Positions 25,811 through 34,652 of a DNA stretch of 64,000 nt are shown one piece after another (position 1 is the first letter of the stretch; every line of letters starts with the position of its first letter). The position numbers and the translations under genes are program-made. This stretch comes from Paenibacillus sp. 1011MAR3C5 (GTDB lineage Bacteria > Bacillota > Bacilli > Paenibacillales > Paenibacillaceae), in assembly GCF_003591485.1 (NCBI RefSeq), contig NZ_QZCF01000011.1:62001-126000 (forward strand). The letters run 5' to 3'. The notes under the pieces are model-generated. The model ran no database searches and had not been told where the DNA came from. It was given only the letters and a program-made list of their open reading frames with translations.

Positions 25811-27217
25811 ATGAGAACAAGATTTATAGGCATACTGACAAGTTTATTGTTGATTTTTGCATTGGCCGCATGCAGCGGCTCGAATGATGCGGGTAATGGG
25901 GCGACAGGCGGCCAGCCTTCGAATACCTCTGGGGATAGGCAATCGGACAGCGGCAATAGTGAGGGGGGACCATCTCCTCAGAACGGCAGCGGATCAGGTA
26001 TCTCAAAAGGTGAGAAAAAGACCATTGTATTCTCGACCTTCTGGAAGGATGAGAAATTCGCGGAAGCCAAGAAACGGTATGAAGCGCTTCATCCTAATAT
26101 TGAGATTAAGCTCGATTATATCGATACAGACAATGACCAAGTGGAGGCCGATCTGGAGAAGTTCGCCACGACGGTCAATACCGCGATGCTGGCGGGAAAA
26201 GGGCCCGATCTGCTGGAGATGGACAAGCTGCCGATCGATAGTTATGTGAAGAACGGCCTGCTGATTGATCTGGAGACGATGATCGAGCGGGACCAGACGT
26301 TTAAGCGTGACGATTATTTTACGAATATTTTGGATAACGCCAAGGTAGGCGGCGGGTTGTACGGCATGCCGCTTTCGTTCTTCCTTATGGGCTTCGCAGG
26401 CGATGCGGATGCCATTGCCAAGGCAGGCGTGCAGGTCGATGACAAGAGCTGGTCCTGGGAGGATTTCGCTCAGGTTGGGAATAAGCTGGTGAAGGACGGA
26501 GAGTTCAAGAACGTGATCGCGGCCACTCCGGGCAGCCTGCTGACGATGATGGTGACCGACCATTATGCCAGCTTCGTCGATGTGAAAAACAAGAAGGCGA
26601 GCTTCGATTCTGCGGCGTTCATCGCGATGATGCAGCAGGTGAAGAAGATGTCGGAGGAGGGCGTTATCGGCGAAGGGCGTCCGTATTTCTTTCCGACCCA
26701 GATCAACTCGGCAGGCGATTACCTGACGACGATGCAGGAATATCTCTCCAAAAACATGCATCTGTACGCCAAGCCGCATACGAAGGAGACAACCCCTGGG
26801 GGCTACTTCCGCTCGTACCGAACGATCGGCCTGAATGCCAAGTCTGAAGTGAAACAGGAAGCCTGGGATTTCATCAAATTTATGATGTCGGAGGAAATGG
26901 CCTATTCGCCGCTTTCGGCCGGATTCCCTATTAATAAGAACGTATATGCGAAGGGCATCGAGGAGTTGAAGGGGATGGGTTCGGTGAAGGGGCATGAGGA
27001 AGGGCCGCTCAAGGGAGCATCCGTGCAGGTGGACGATGCCCGCATCGAGCGATTGAACGGCTATGTGAGCGGAGCGGTTCATCCCGTAGCGTATCAATCG
27101 GACAAAATCGAGGAGATCGTCTATCAGGAGACGATGGCTTTCTTCAGCGGACAGAAGTCGGCGGAGGCTGTTGCGAAGCTGATCCAGAACAAGGCGACTA
27201 CCTATCTGAATGAGTAA
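25811..27217 (+). CDS. Sugar ABC transporter substrate-binding lipoprotein
   Basis: 468 residues. Signal peptide with lipobox FALAAC (Cys about 20), a Gly/Asn/Ser linker to about 65, then a type-1 (MalE/UgpB-like) solute-binding domain (KKTIVFSTFWKDEKF, GKGPDLLEMDKLP, MPLSFFLMGFAGDADAI, EAWDFIKFMMSEEMAY). It captures an oligosaccharide outside the membrane. ATG 25811 is preferred because AGAAGGGAG lies upstream. It overlaps the first permease by eight bases. No ATPase gene is in this cluster, so a shared MsmX/UgpC-type ATPase probably energises it. Confidence 0.88.
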   Translation: MRTRFIGILTSLLLIFALAACSGSNDAGNGATGGQPSNTSGDRQSDSGNSEGGPSPQNGSGSGISKGEKKTIVFSTFWKDEKFAEAKKRYEALHPNIEIKLDYIDTDNDQVEADLEKFATTVNTAMLAGKGPDLLEMDKLPIDSYVKNGLLIDLETMIERDQTFKRDDYFTNILDNAKVGGGLYGMPLSFFLMGFAGDADAIAKAGVQVDDKSWSWEDFAQVGNKLVKDGEFKNVIAATPGSLLTMMVTDHYASFVDVKNKKASFDSAAFIAMMQQVKKMSEEGVIGEGRPYFFPTQINSAGDYLTTMQEYLSKNMHLYAKPHTKETTPGGYFRSYRTIGLNAKSEVKQEAWDFIKFMMSEEMAYSPLSAGFPINKNVYAKGIEELKGMGSVKGHEEGPLKGASVQVDDARIERLNGYVSGAVHPVAYQSDKIEEIVYQETMAFFSGQKSAEAVAKLIQNKATTYLNE

Positions 27218-28091
27218 GAGTAAGCTGCAGCGCTGGATGCGCAGGGATGCCGCCGCCGCGCTGTTGTTTCTTGCCCCAAGCGTAATGGGATTCGGGATCT
27301 TCTATGCGATCCCGTTCCTGCTTGGCATCTACGAATCATTCACGGACCGGACAATGGGAGGCGCGTTTGTCGGCTTGGACAATTACAAGGAGCTGCTGGA
27401 TAGCGGCTCCTTCCGCAAGGCGGCAGGCCATACGCTGCTTTTCACCGCTGCAGGTGTTCCTCTGTTAATCGTGTTATCACTCGGCCTGGCGATGCTGTTG
27501 AACCGCAGCTTGTATGTTCGGAATGGGCTGCGGACCGCATTTATCATCCCGCTCGTCGTGCCGGTGGCTTCGATCGTGATGATCTGGCAAATCTTTTTTG
27601 ATTGGAACGGCACGCTTAATGCCTGGCTGCATGCGATGGGCAAGGAGAGAGTCGATTGGCTGCAATCCGATTGGTCAATGGGCATCATTGTCATGATGTA
27701 TGTGTGGAAGAACATCGGCTACAACATGATTCTATTTCTGGCGGGACTTCAGTCGATTCCGAAAGATTATTACGAGACGGCGAGAATTGAAGGAGCGGGA
27801 AGGCTGCGTCAGTTATTCGGCATTACGCTTGTGTATTTGACGCCCACGATGTTTTTTGTCGTACTGATCTCGATCATCAATTCATTTAAGGTATTTCGCG
27901 AGACGTATTTGCTGGCGGGCGATTATCCATATGACCGCATTTATATGCTGCAGCATTTTATGAACAACATGTTTTTTTCGCTCGATATGCAGAAGCTGAC
28001 GGCTGCCGCTACGCTGATGGTCGGCTGTATTGTGCTGCTTGTATCGGGGATGCTTCGGGTGGAGAGGCGATTCCGTGAGGATATGGAGTAA
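27210..28091 (+). CDS. Sugar ABC permease, MalF/UgpA type
   Basis: 293 residues, six membrane helices, with the EAA coupling loop YYETARIEGAGRLRQLFGITLVYLTP (about 190-215). The ATG overlaps the last codons of the binding-protein gene. Forms the membrane channel with the next permease. Confidence 0.9.
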   Translation: MSKSKLQRWMRRDAAAALLFLAPSVMGFGIFYAIPFLLGIYESFTDRTMGGAFVGLDNYKELLDSGSFRKAAGHTLLFTAAGVPLLIVLSLGLAMLLNRSLYVRNGLRTAFIIPLVVPVASIVMIWQIFFDWNGTLNAWLHAMGKERVDWLQSDWSMGIIVMMYVWKNIGYNMILFLAGLQSIPKDYYETARIEGAGRLRQLFGITLVYLTPTMFFVVLISIINSFKVFRETYLLAGDYPYDRIYMLQHFMNNMFFSLDMQKLTAAATLMVGCIVLLVSGMLRVERRFREDME

Positions 28092-28104
28092 GGGGGAGTG
28101 GCAA

Positions 28105-28986
28105 GTGAGGAAGAGATGGGAATGGCTTCCCCGGCTGGCTCTGTCGCTATGGCTCGGATCGCTCGCGGTACTGATGCTGGTGCCTATTCTGCTGACGGTG
28201 ACGAATTCGCTTATGACGGAGCGGGAGATTGGGCTGAACTACGGCTTGCTGGGGCAGATGGTCGATACGGCTTCGGGCGGGAATAACGCTTTCGTCAATC
28301 TGAAAATAGTGCCCGACTGGTTGTCGTTGGAGCAGTATACGCATGTGCTGGTGCTTGCGCCCAAGTTTTTGCGCATGTTCTGGAATTCGGCGGCGATGGT
28401 CTTGCCGATCATCGCGGGACAAGTCGCTGTAGCTGCGCTCGCTGCTTATGCTTTCGCCAAGCTGCGGTTTGTGGGAAGGGATAAGCTGTTCATGGTCTAT
28501 TTGATGACGATGCTGATGCCTTTTCAGGTGACATTAGTGCCCAATTATCTGGTCATCGACTGGCTAGGGCTGATGAACAGCGAGGCCGCAATCATATTAC
28601 CTGGCATCTTCGGCGCGTTCGGCGTCTTTATGCTGCGGCAATTCATGGCTCATATTCCGTCTGCCTATACCGAGGCGGCCAAGATGGATGGAGCGGGGCA
28701 ATGGACGATTTTCCTGCGCATCGTTCTGCCGCTGGCGAAGCCGGGGCTCGCGGCGCTTGTCGTGCTGCTGTTCGTCGACTACTGGAATATGATTGAGCAG
28801 CCGATTATTTTTTTGCAGGAGGCTTCTAAGCAGCCGCTGTCCCTCTATCTGTCTTATATCGACAAGGAGGCGAGAGGCATCGCGTTCGCAGCGTCCGTAC
28901 TATACATGACGCCGATGGTGCTGCTGTTCCTTTATGCGGAATCCTATTTTGTCGAGGGCGTGCAGTTGTCGGGCATCAAAGGGTAG
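28105..28986 (+). CDS. Sugar ABC permease, MalG/UgpE type
   Basis: 293 residues, six membrane helices. The extracytoplasmic loop between TM1 and TM2 is unusually long (about 35-85). The EAA loop YTEAAKMDGAGQWTIFLRIVLPLAKP is near 192-217. GTG 28105 is chosen because AAGGGGGAG lies just upstream. Third gene of the importer operon. Confidence 0.9.
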   Translation: MRKRWEWLPRLALSLWLGSLAVLMLVPILLTVTNSLMTEREIGLNYGLLGQMVDTASGGNNAFVNLKIVPDWLSLEQYTHVLVLAPKFLRMFWNSAAMVLPIIAGQVAVAALAAYAFAKLRFVGRDKLFMVYLMTMLMPFQVTLVPNYLVIDWLGLMNSEAAIILPGIFGAFGVFMLRQFMAHIPSAYTEAAKMDGAGQWTIFLRIVLPLAKPGLAALVVLLFVDYWNMIEQPIIFLQEASKQPLSLYLSYIDKEARGIAFAASVLYMTPMVLLFLYAESYFVEGVQLSGIKG

Positions 28987-29008
28987 ATGAGTTTGGGAGT
29001 GATGGAGT

Positions 29009-30154
29009 GTGGAGATAGAAGAGGTGACGGCGCATGCGAAAAAAAGAAAGCTCCGCCTCGCAGCCGGTATATTCATAGGTTTGCTCATCTTGCTGACGCT
29101 TGCGGGGAATACGCTGCAATCCTTGACGCTGCCCAGGGTATACACGGTGGAGGCGAGCAGCGGCGAGCTGATTCACGCCTATCAAGGCATATCTGTGGTG
29201 TATCCTTCGGAGGTGAAGGAGCTGGCTAATCCGGCTGGCTGGAAGGTGTCGAAGGTGCTGGTGAAAAAGGGGGAAATGGTGCAAAAAGGGCAGACGCTTG
29301 TCGAATATGATGATTCGGAGGCAAAGATGCAATTGGAGGACCAATATTCGGCTTTGAAAAAGCTGCAGATGTCAATGGAGGGGCTGGAGCATAATTACAA
29401 GTTGGGCTATATGTCCGAGGATGTATCGGCCAAGATGAGCGCCAAGCTTGCGATTGAGACCGCCAAGCTGGATATGGACGATCAGAAGCGGCGTATTGAA
29501 CGGTTGGAGTCGGAAGCGAGCGAGCATCATCGGTTAACGGCTCCGTTCGACGGTCTTATCTTGGACGTGCTTGCGGAGGAGGGATTCGGCGGCTCCGGCT
29601 CTCCGGATGTGCGCATATCCAGTACCGCGAGAGGCTTTCAGGCGGACTTTGCCATTCCCCAGTCGCTCGCGGAGCTGCTCCAAGCAGGAGAAGACCTTGA
29701 GGTAGAAGTCGATGGCGAGAATCGCCGCGTAACTACAGGTCAATTGGCTGAATGGATTGCGGCTGATTCTTCAGCGGGGAATGGGGCAGGCAGCGGAGCG
29801 GGTAGCGCCGCTGGCGGGCAGAATGCTCCGACTGCGTCGATCAGGCTGCTCCTCAGCGACCAAGAGCTTCGCGGAGGGGAGAAGGTCAGCCTGAATCTGA
29901 AGCGGTCCAAGGCAACAGACAGCGTAATTGTTCCGAATGAAGCGATCCGCAAAGATCTGGAAGGTGCGTACGTCTATATCCTGAATGAACAGCAAGGTCC
30001 GCTGGGCAATGCCTACTACGCCATGCGCGTATCCATTACAATCGCTGATGCCAATGAAACATCCACTGCTGTTAGCTCCGGGCTGTTCGACAAGCAGCGT
30101 GTGATTCTAAGCAGCAGCGAGCCGGTGATGGATGGGATGCGGGTGCGGTATTAA
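29009..30154 (+). CDS. HlyD/MacA-like membrane-fusion (adaptor) protein
   Basis: 381 residues. N-terminal signal anchor (about 15-35); biotinyl-lipoyl-like hairpin (KVLVKKGEMVQKGQTLVEYDDSE) around a helical coiled hairpin (about 105-170); beta-barrel (LTAPFDGLILDVLAEEGFG); a Gly/Ala/Ser-rich low-complexity insert (about 250-270); and a membrane-proximal domain (VIVPNEAIRKDLEGAYVYIL). Such proteins normally work with MacB-type or RND exporters, but none is adjacent; here it follows a sugar importer. Start: GTG 29009 (GGGAG nine bases upstream) or GTG 29024 (GGAG nine bases upstream). A strong terminator follows. Confidence 0.75.
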   Translation: MEIEEVTAHAKKRKLRLAAGIFIGLLILLTLAGNTLQSLTLPRVYTVEASSGELIHAYQGISVVYPSEVKELANPAGWKVSKVLVKKGEMVQKGQTLVEYDDSEAKMQLEDQYSALKKLQMSMEGLEHNYKLGYMSEDVSAKMSAKLAIETAKLDMDDQKRRIERLESEASEHHRLTAPFDGLILDVLAEEGFGGSGSPDVRISSTARGFQADFAIPQSLAELLQAGEDLEVEVDGENRRVTTGQLAEWIAADSSAGNGAGSGAGSAAGGQNAPTASIRLLLSDQELRGGEKVSLNLKRSKATDSVIVPNEAIRKDLEGAYVYILNEQQGPLGNAYYAMRVSITIADANETSTAVSSGLFDKQRVILSSSEPVMDGMRVRY

Positions 30155-30169
30155 GGACGATATTGGTGA

Positions 30170-30196
30170 AGTCCGAACCTAGTTCGGACTTTTTTT
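30170..30196 (+). terminator. Intrinsic terminator of the ABC/adaptor operon
   Basis: AGTCCGAAC, loop CTA, GTTCGGACT and then a run of T. Confidence 0.9.
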
Positions 30197-30204
30197 GGAT
30201 GCAA

Positions 30205-30257
30205 TCGACATAAATTACGTCAAAATCATTGACATAAATTATGTCAATGCGTATATT
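30205..30257 (+). promoter_or_regulatory. Promoter with two copies of a 19-bp palindromic operator
   Basis: TCGACATAAATTACGTCAA (30205-30223) and the perfect palindrome TTGACATAAATTATGTCAA (30229-30247) lie 24 bp apart. The second copy includes the -35 box TTGACA; TATATT (30252-30257) follows after 17 bases. It drives the XRE gene at 30290, most likely with autorepression. Confidence 0.75.
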
Positions 30258-30289
30258 GGAGTCATAAAAGATGTCAGCAGGTGATGAAA

Positions 30290-30793
30290 ATGAGAGAAGC
30301 GCATCAAGTACAGACGGTATTGGAGTATTTGGTCATGCTGAATGAACTGTCCTATTCTGGTATCGGACGAAAGCTTAACATTACGCCGCAGCAGTTCTCC
30401 GATTGGATCAAGAAGCGCAGGCCGATTCCGCAGGAGAGGCTTCATGAGCTTGCCCATTATTTTGGAGTAGTGCCAGACGCGCTCATTGATTCGAATTATT
30501 ATGCGAAGCCGCTGACGCTGCTTGGACGGATCGAGCTCCATATGCGGCTTGTAGAGCAGAAGATCGCCGCACTGGAAGCCGCTGGCGCGGAGCGTGAGGA
30601 TATGGAGCCTTATTACGAGAAGCAGAAAGGGCTCAGGCGGGAGAGGGAGGATGAGATTCGACTGGCTAGAGCAGCAGAGCTGCTGCGGCAGGGGGATCAT
30701 CAGATTCGTTCAATTATTGATGAGGTGCTGGATGTGCTGGAAGCGGGACATGTCGATGAGTTGATCCGCAAGCTGAAGAGGGAGGGTTCGTAG
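30290..30793 (+). CDS. XRE-like HTH regulator with C-terminal helical domain
   Basis: 167 residues. HTH about 15-65 (SYSGIGRKLNITPQQFSDWIKKRRPIPQERLHELAHYFGV), then a long charged helical tail (80-165), presumably for dimerisation. ATG 30290 uses the AGGTGA upstream. Its stop is immediately followed by the start of the amide hydrolase gene, so the two form a coupled pair. Operator-like palindromes overlap its promoter. Confidence 0.8.
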   Translation: MREAHQVQTVLEYLVMLNELSYSGIGRKLNITPQQFSDWIKKRRPIPQERLHELAHYFGVVPDALIDSNYYAKPLTLLGRIELHMRLVEQKIAALEAAGAEREDMEPYYEKQKGLRREREDEIRLARAAELLRQGDHQIRSIIDEVLDVLEAGHVDELIRKLKREGS

Positions 30794-31825
30794 ATGAGCA
30801 CGGCCATTTACTTGAGCAGGGATACCGTGAAGATGCTGGGCAAAAATCAGGATGTCCCTTACGATGGGGCGTATCTGTTCACCAATAGCCGTCAGGTTGC
30901 CAAAAAAGCGATGGTCATGCCTCCGGCGAAGCCGATGAATTGGATATCGCGTTTCGGAAGCATTACCGTGTCTCAGGTAGGCAAGGAATACCCGAATGGG
31001 GGGATGAATGAGGCGGGCCTAGTCGTGGAGCAGACGACGTTATGGAGTTCATTCTACCCTGAAGTTGGGGCGTTTCCTGCGATTGGTGAATTGCCGTTGA
31101 TTCAGCTATTGCTGGATACATGCGAAAACGTGCAGGAGGCTATTGAGCTGGCTGCCCGGGTACGTATCGCCGAGCCCATGTCCCGGCTTCACTATATAAT
31201 GGGCGACGCGCTAGGAGAGTGCGCAGTCCTCGAATATGTGGACGGTGAGTTGAAGGTGTATGACAAGGAGTCGCTGCCGAAGACGATTCTGGCGAATACG
31301 CCTTATCGCGAAGCGCTGGCCGATCTGGCCGATACGCGGAATCATTGGCAGCGATCTGATGATGATTACGCGCGGAACTCCATGGAGCGCTTCACCATCG
31401 CTGCTGCTGCGGCATCATTGCCTGTGCCGTCAGGCAGAGAGTCCAGGACGGCATATATGCTGAACGCGCTGATGGCCGCGGGAAGAGAGGATACGGCATA
31501 CAGCCTCGTGTATGACATTGCGGACAAAAGGCTCTATTTTAGAACAAAGCGATATCCGGCACTGAAGAGGATTGAGATGACGCACCTGGACTTCTCGCCG
31601 GGGGCTAGAACGCTGGCCCTTGATCTCCATCAGCCGGAGGAAGGTGACAGAGGGAGTCATCTGATGCCTTATGATCAGTCGCTTAACTTTCGAGTAGTCC
31701 AATCCTTCTTCCGGGACCCGGTTCTGACAGAAGCATTCGGCTGGAGCCTGTCGGATGAGATGCTGGAGTTCCTGTCAGCTATACCAGACTCCTATGAGGA
31801 AGCGGCAGAGAAGAGAGAGTTATAG
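30794..31825 (+). CDS. Linear amide C-N hydrolase-like Ntn protein (choloylglycine hydrolase relative) with Ser2
   Basis: 343 residues, matching the penicillin V acylase/bile-salt hydrolase fold family in order: N-terminal strand MSTAIYLS, GKNQD (17-20), GMNEAGL (Asn72), LHYIMGD (about 132-138), ILANTP (Asn168) and ERF (Arg199). The usual nucleophile Cys2 is Ser2 (AGC codon) and the usual Arg18 of G-R-N-x-D is Lys. The other catalytic positions remain, so it may be a Ser-type Ntn hydrolase or inactive. ATG 30794 abuts the XRE stop, with GAGGGAGGG upstream. Substrate unknown: acylated amino compounds in the family. Confidence 0.75.
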   Translation: MSTAIYLSRDTVKMLGKNQDVPYDGAYLFTNSRQVAKKAMVMPPAKPMNWISRFGSITVSQVGKEYPNGGMNEAGLVVEQTTLWSSFYPEVGAFPAIGELPLIQLLLDTCENVQEAIELAARVRIAEPMSRLHYIMGDALGECAVLEYVDGELKVYDKESLPKTILANTPYREALADLADTRNHWQRSDDDYARNSMERFTIAAAAASLPVPSGRESRTAYMLNALMAAGREDTAYSLVYDIADKRLYFRTKRYPALKRIEMTHLDFSPGARTLALDLHQPEEGDRGSHLMPYDQSLNFRVVQSFFRDPVLTEAFGWSLSDEMLEFLSAIPDSYEEAAEKREL

Positions 31826-31845
31826 AATTGCGAACGAGGATATGT

Positions 31846-31878
31846 CTTAAGCCCATCAAGGGCTTGAGGCGTTTTTTT
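31846..31878 (+). terminator. Intrinsic terminator of the XRE/hydrolase pair
   Basis: CTTAAGCCC pairs with GGGCTTGAG (one G-T pair) around ATCAA, followed by seven T residues. Confidence 0.8.
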
Positions 31879-32137
31879 ATTTGGCGAATCGCTTATTCTA
31901 CTCTTCCAAGTGTTCGACAGCTTATGAGCAAACTGCAGATCGTCCTGTAAAATTAAGGAGCCAATCCAGGTAAACTCTGCTAAAATAACTAAGGGATGCG
32001 GACTGGCAGAACTATGTTGCTTTGTAAATTTTGCATCGATCTGGGACGTTGCACGTAATTAGTTTTATGGAGAGATGGATAATGGTTCCACTCAGTGCTC
32101 GGAGAGCCCATTCGATGGAATGGAGGGGGTGTATCGG

Positions 32138-32884
32138 ATGAATAGCGCCAAGGCGGTTAAGCTGCTTGGATTAATAATCGGAATCGTAGTACTGAACATC
32201 GCAGTATTGTCCCCAGGGCTGCTGGGGGTCGAGATTGGAGGCGACAGCGTACTGGAGACGGCCTCCGGCATTACGCTGCTGGTTGTCAGCTTTTTGGTGC
32301 TTCTGTATGGAAGCTACACGCTGCTCATTAAACCTCCGTATGTGCCGCCTGTAAGAGAGGTTAGGACACATGAGGATTATGTAGCTGCGCTTGCACAGTT
32401 CCGCAATGTGAAGGGCTTAAAGAAAGAAATCGCCCTTGCTCTGGATCAGCTCGATCGGATCGATAAGAAGAAGGATACGCTGCTTGATGTGCTGGAGCAA
32501 CGATTCGACCCCTCGGAATTAAGCTACAAGAAGTTTATTTCGGTTATTGATGAGGTTCGCAAGCTGTTTTATCTGAATATTCGCGGTATCCTGAACAAGC
32601 TTAGCGTCTTTGACGCCCAAGAGTTCGCCAGCTTTGCCGGCCAACAGCACAAGCCAGGTCTCTTCTCGAACAGGCTGGTGCAGGAGAAGGCGGCGCTCTA
32701 TCAGGAATACATGGCTCATATGTCCGGATACCTGGGGGTCAATGAGGAGATTTTGCTGAAGCTGGACAAATTGCTGCTGGAGATTTCCTTGCTGGGCAGC
32801 ACGGATTACCGTGATGTGGATGATATGCCTTGCATGAAGGAAATCGATCAGCTCATAAAACAAACTAAATTTTATAAGCAATAA
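32138..32884 (+). CDS. XpaC-like membrane protein of a TelA/VWA module
   Basis: 248 residues. Two membrane helices (about 6-27 and 45-66) are followed by a long cytoplasmic helical domain. Shape and partnership with a TelA gene fit the XpaC (5-bromo-4-chloroindolyl phosphate hydrolysis) family, though sequence similarity to it is weak by eye. ATG 32138 is preferred: GGAGGGGG lies 8 bases upstream, while the in-frame ATG further upstream (32075) adds a hydrophilic non-signal stretch. First of three closely spaced genes. Confidence 0.65.
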   Translation: MNSAKAVKLLGLIIGIVVLNIAVLSPGLLGVEIGGDSVLETASGITLLVVSFLVLLYGSYTLLIKPPYVPPVREVRTHEDYVAALAQFRNVKGLKKEIALALDQLDRIDKKKDTLLDVLEQRFDPSELSYKKFISVIDEVRKLFYLNIRGILNKLSVFDAQEFASFAGQQHKPGLFSNRLVQEKAALYQEYMAHMSGYLGVNEEILLKLDKLLLEISLLGSTDYRDVDDMPCMKEIDQLIKQTKFYKQ

Positions 32885-32897
32885 GGGGGAGTGGGAC

Positions 32898-34586
32898 ATG
32901 GCAAACAAAGGCAAGGCGTTTTTTGTACTAATTGCTATAGCCGCTGTTGTTTTTGGACTCGTATATGCAGGAATTACATTAACCTCTAATCTGGGCAAGT
33001 CGGATTCGCAGGTGAACACGGAAGACGCGGGCAAGCGCCTGGATAAGCTGTACAAAAATATTAACGTCAATAACGTTGAGCCAGTGAAGGGTCAGATCGA
33101 CCTTGATCCGGTTGCGGTCGGCGATTCCTTGCCGGATATCTCGAAGTTTGCGGTTTCGGTCGAGAATACGACAGACAGCTTCGTCGAGATTTTCTCCTCC
33201 ACGGAGAAGTCCGGTACCGGCATCGACGGCTGGCTGAATGAAGTGGCGGAGGCTTTCAATCAATCGAATGCGCAGGTGAACGGCAAGCCTGTATCCGTCA
33301 AGATTCGCAATATTGCTTCAGGCACAGCCACGGATTATATACGGTCGGGCAAATATGTTCCGGATGCGTTCACGCCATCCAATGAGCTGTGGGGAGAGAT
33401 GGTGAAGGCCGAGGGGATATCGGCCGAGCTAGTCTCCAAGCGCCTCGTCGGCAACGTGACGGGCATCGTTACACGTAAAGCGAAGTACGATGAGCTGGTT
33501 GAGAAGTACGGATCGATTAATGTAAAAACCATTACGGATGCAATCGCGGACAATGAGCTGTCCATGGGCTATACCGATCCTTTTGCAAGCTCGACAGGCC
33601 TTAATTTCCTTGTGACTTCACTCAGAACATTCGATCATACGGATTTGCTTGGAGAGACTGCGGTGCAAGGGTTCGAGCGCTTCCAGGCGAATGTGCCGTT
33701 TATCGCCTCGACGACGATCCAGATGCGTGACGCGGCCAAGACGGGCATGCTGGACTCCTTCGTTCTGGAATACCAGACATATGTGAATGCAGCGGATCTG
33801 AAGAGCGGTTATGTGTTTACGCCGTTCGGCGTAAGGCATGACAGCCCGCTGTACGCGCTTGGAGATCTGCCGAAGGAGAAGCTGGATATCATTAAGGCGT
33901 TCGCGGATTTCGTTGCCCAGGATAAGAACCAGAAGCTCGGGACAGAGAAGGGCTTCAACGGCCTGGAGGAATACCAGTCGGAGCTGGAGGCGGTTGATGG
34001 CGGTACGCTATTATCTGCACAAAGATTGTGGAAAGAGAAGAAGGACGGAAGCAAGCCGATCGCAGCCGTATTCGTAGCCGATGTATCCGGCAGCATGGAC
34101 GGCGAGCCGCTGAACCGCTTGAAGGAATCGCTCTTGCAGGGACAGAAGTATCTCGGCCGCGACAATAGCATCGGATTTGTGTCCTATTCCAGCGACGTGT
34201 CCATTAATCTTCCGATTGCGAAGTACGATACGAATCAGCAGTCCATGTTCGTCGGAGCGATTAACAGCCTGCAGGCAAGCGGCGGGACGGCGACGTTCGA
34301 CGGCATCGTCGTTGCGATGAAGCTGCTTCAGGATGAGGTGGCACTGAATCCCGACGTGAAGCCGGTCATCTTCGTGCTAAGTGACGGGGAGACGAATGAA
34401 GGCCATTCGCTTAAGGATATTAGAGGTCTGATCGAGACGTATAAAATTCCGGTTTATACGATCGGCTATAACGCTAATATCGAAGCGCTGAAGAGCATAT
34501 CAAGTATTAATGAAGCTGCCAGCATCAACGCTGACACCGATGATGTCGTGTACAAAATCGGCAATCTGCTGAATGTTCAGATGTAA
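32898..34586 (+). CDS. Membrane-anchored solute-binding/VWA fusion protein
   Basis: 562 residues. Single N-terminal anchor helix (about 8-28), then a periplasmic-binding-protein-like domain (about 85-370, with TATDYIRSGKYVPDAFTPSN and ELSMGYTDPFASSTGLNFL), then a von Willebrand A domain (about 385-562). The VWA metal site is complete: DVSGS, the Thr of GGTATFDG, and LSDGE. It would bind a ligand outside the membrane and a protein partner through Mg2+. Placed between the XpaC-like and TelA genes, with 13 and 66 bases of spacing. Confidence 0.85.
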   Translation: MANKGKAFFVLIAIAAVVFGLVYAGITLTSNLGKSDSQVNTEDAGKRLDKLYKNINVNNVEPVKGQIDLDPVAVGDSLPDISKFAVSVENTTDSFVEIFSSTEKSGTGIDGWLNEVAEAFNQSNAQVNGKPVSVKIRNIASGTATDYIRSGKYVPDAFTPSNELWGEMVKAEGISAELVSKRLVGNVTGIVTRKAKYDELVEKYGSINVKTITDAIADNELSMGYTDPFASSTGLNFLVTSLRTFDHTDLLGETAVQGFERFQANVPFIASTTIQMRDAAKTGMLDSFVLEYQTYVNAADLKSGYVFTPFGVRHDSPLYALGDLPKEKLDIIKAFADFVAQDKNQKLGTEKGFNGLEEYQSELEAVDGGTLLSAQRLWKEKKDGSKPIAAVFVADVSGSMDGEPLNRLKESLLQGQKYLGRDNSIGFVSYSSDVSINLPIAKYDTNQQSMFVGAINSLQASGGTATFDGIVVAMKLLQDEVALNPDVKPVIFVLSDGETNEGHSLKDIRGLIETYKIPVYTIGYNANIEALKSISSINEAASINADTDDVVYKIGNLLNVQM

Positions 34587-34652
34587 GTTGTAGCGAGGTT
34601 TGGAGCAAGCGTTTGATATAAATGGAGTACCTATTCGCTAAGGAGGGATTGC

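Noticed and set aside
26003-27097. A 364-codon minus-strand open frame opposite the sugar-binding lipoprotein
   Set aside because: His/Arg/Leu-rich translation typical of an antisense shadow; the plus-strand frame has a lipobox and a binding-protein signature.
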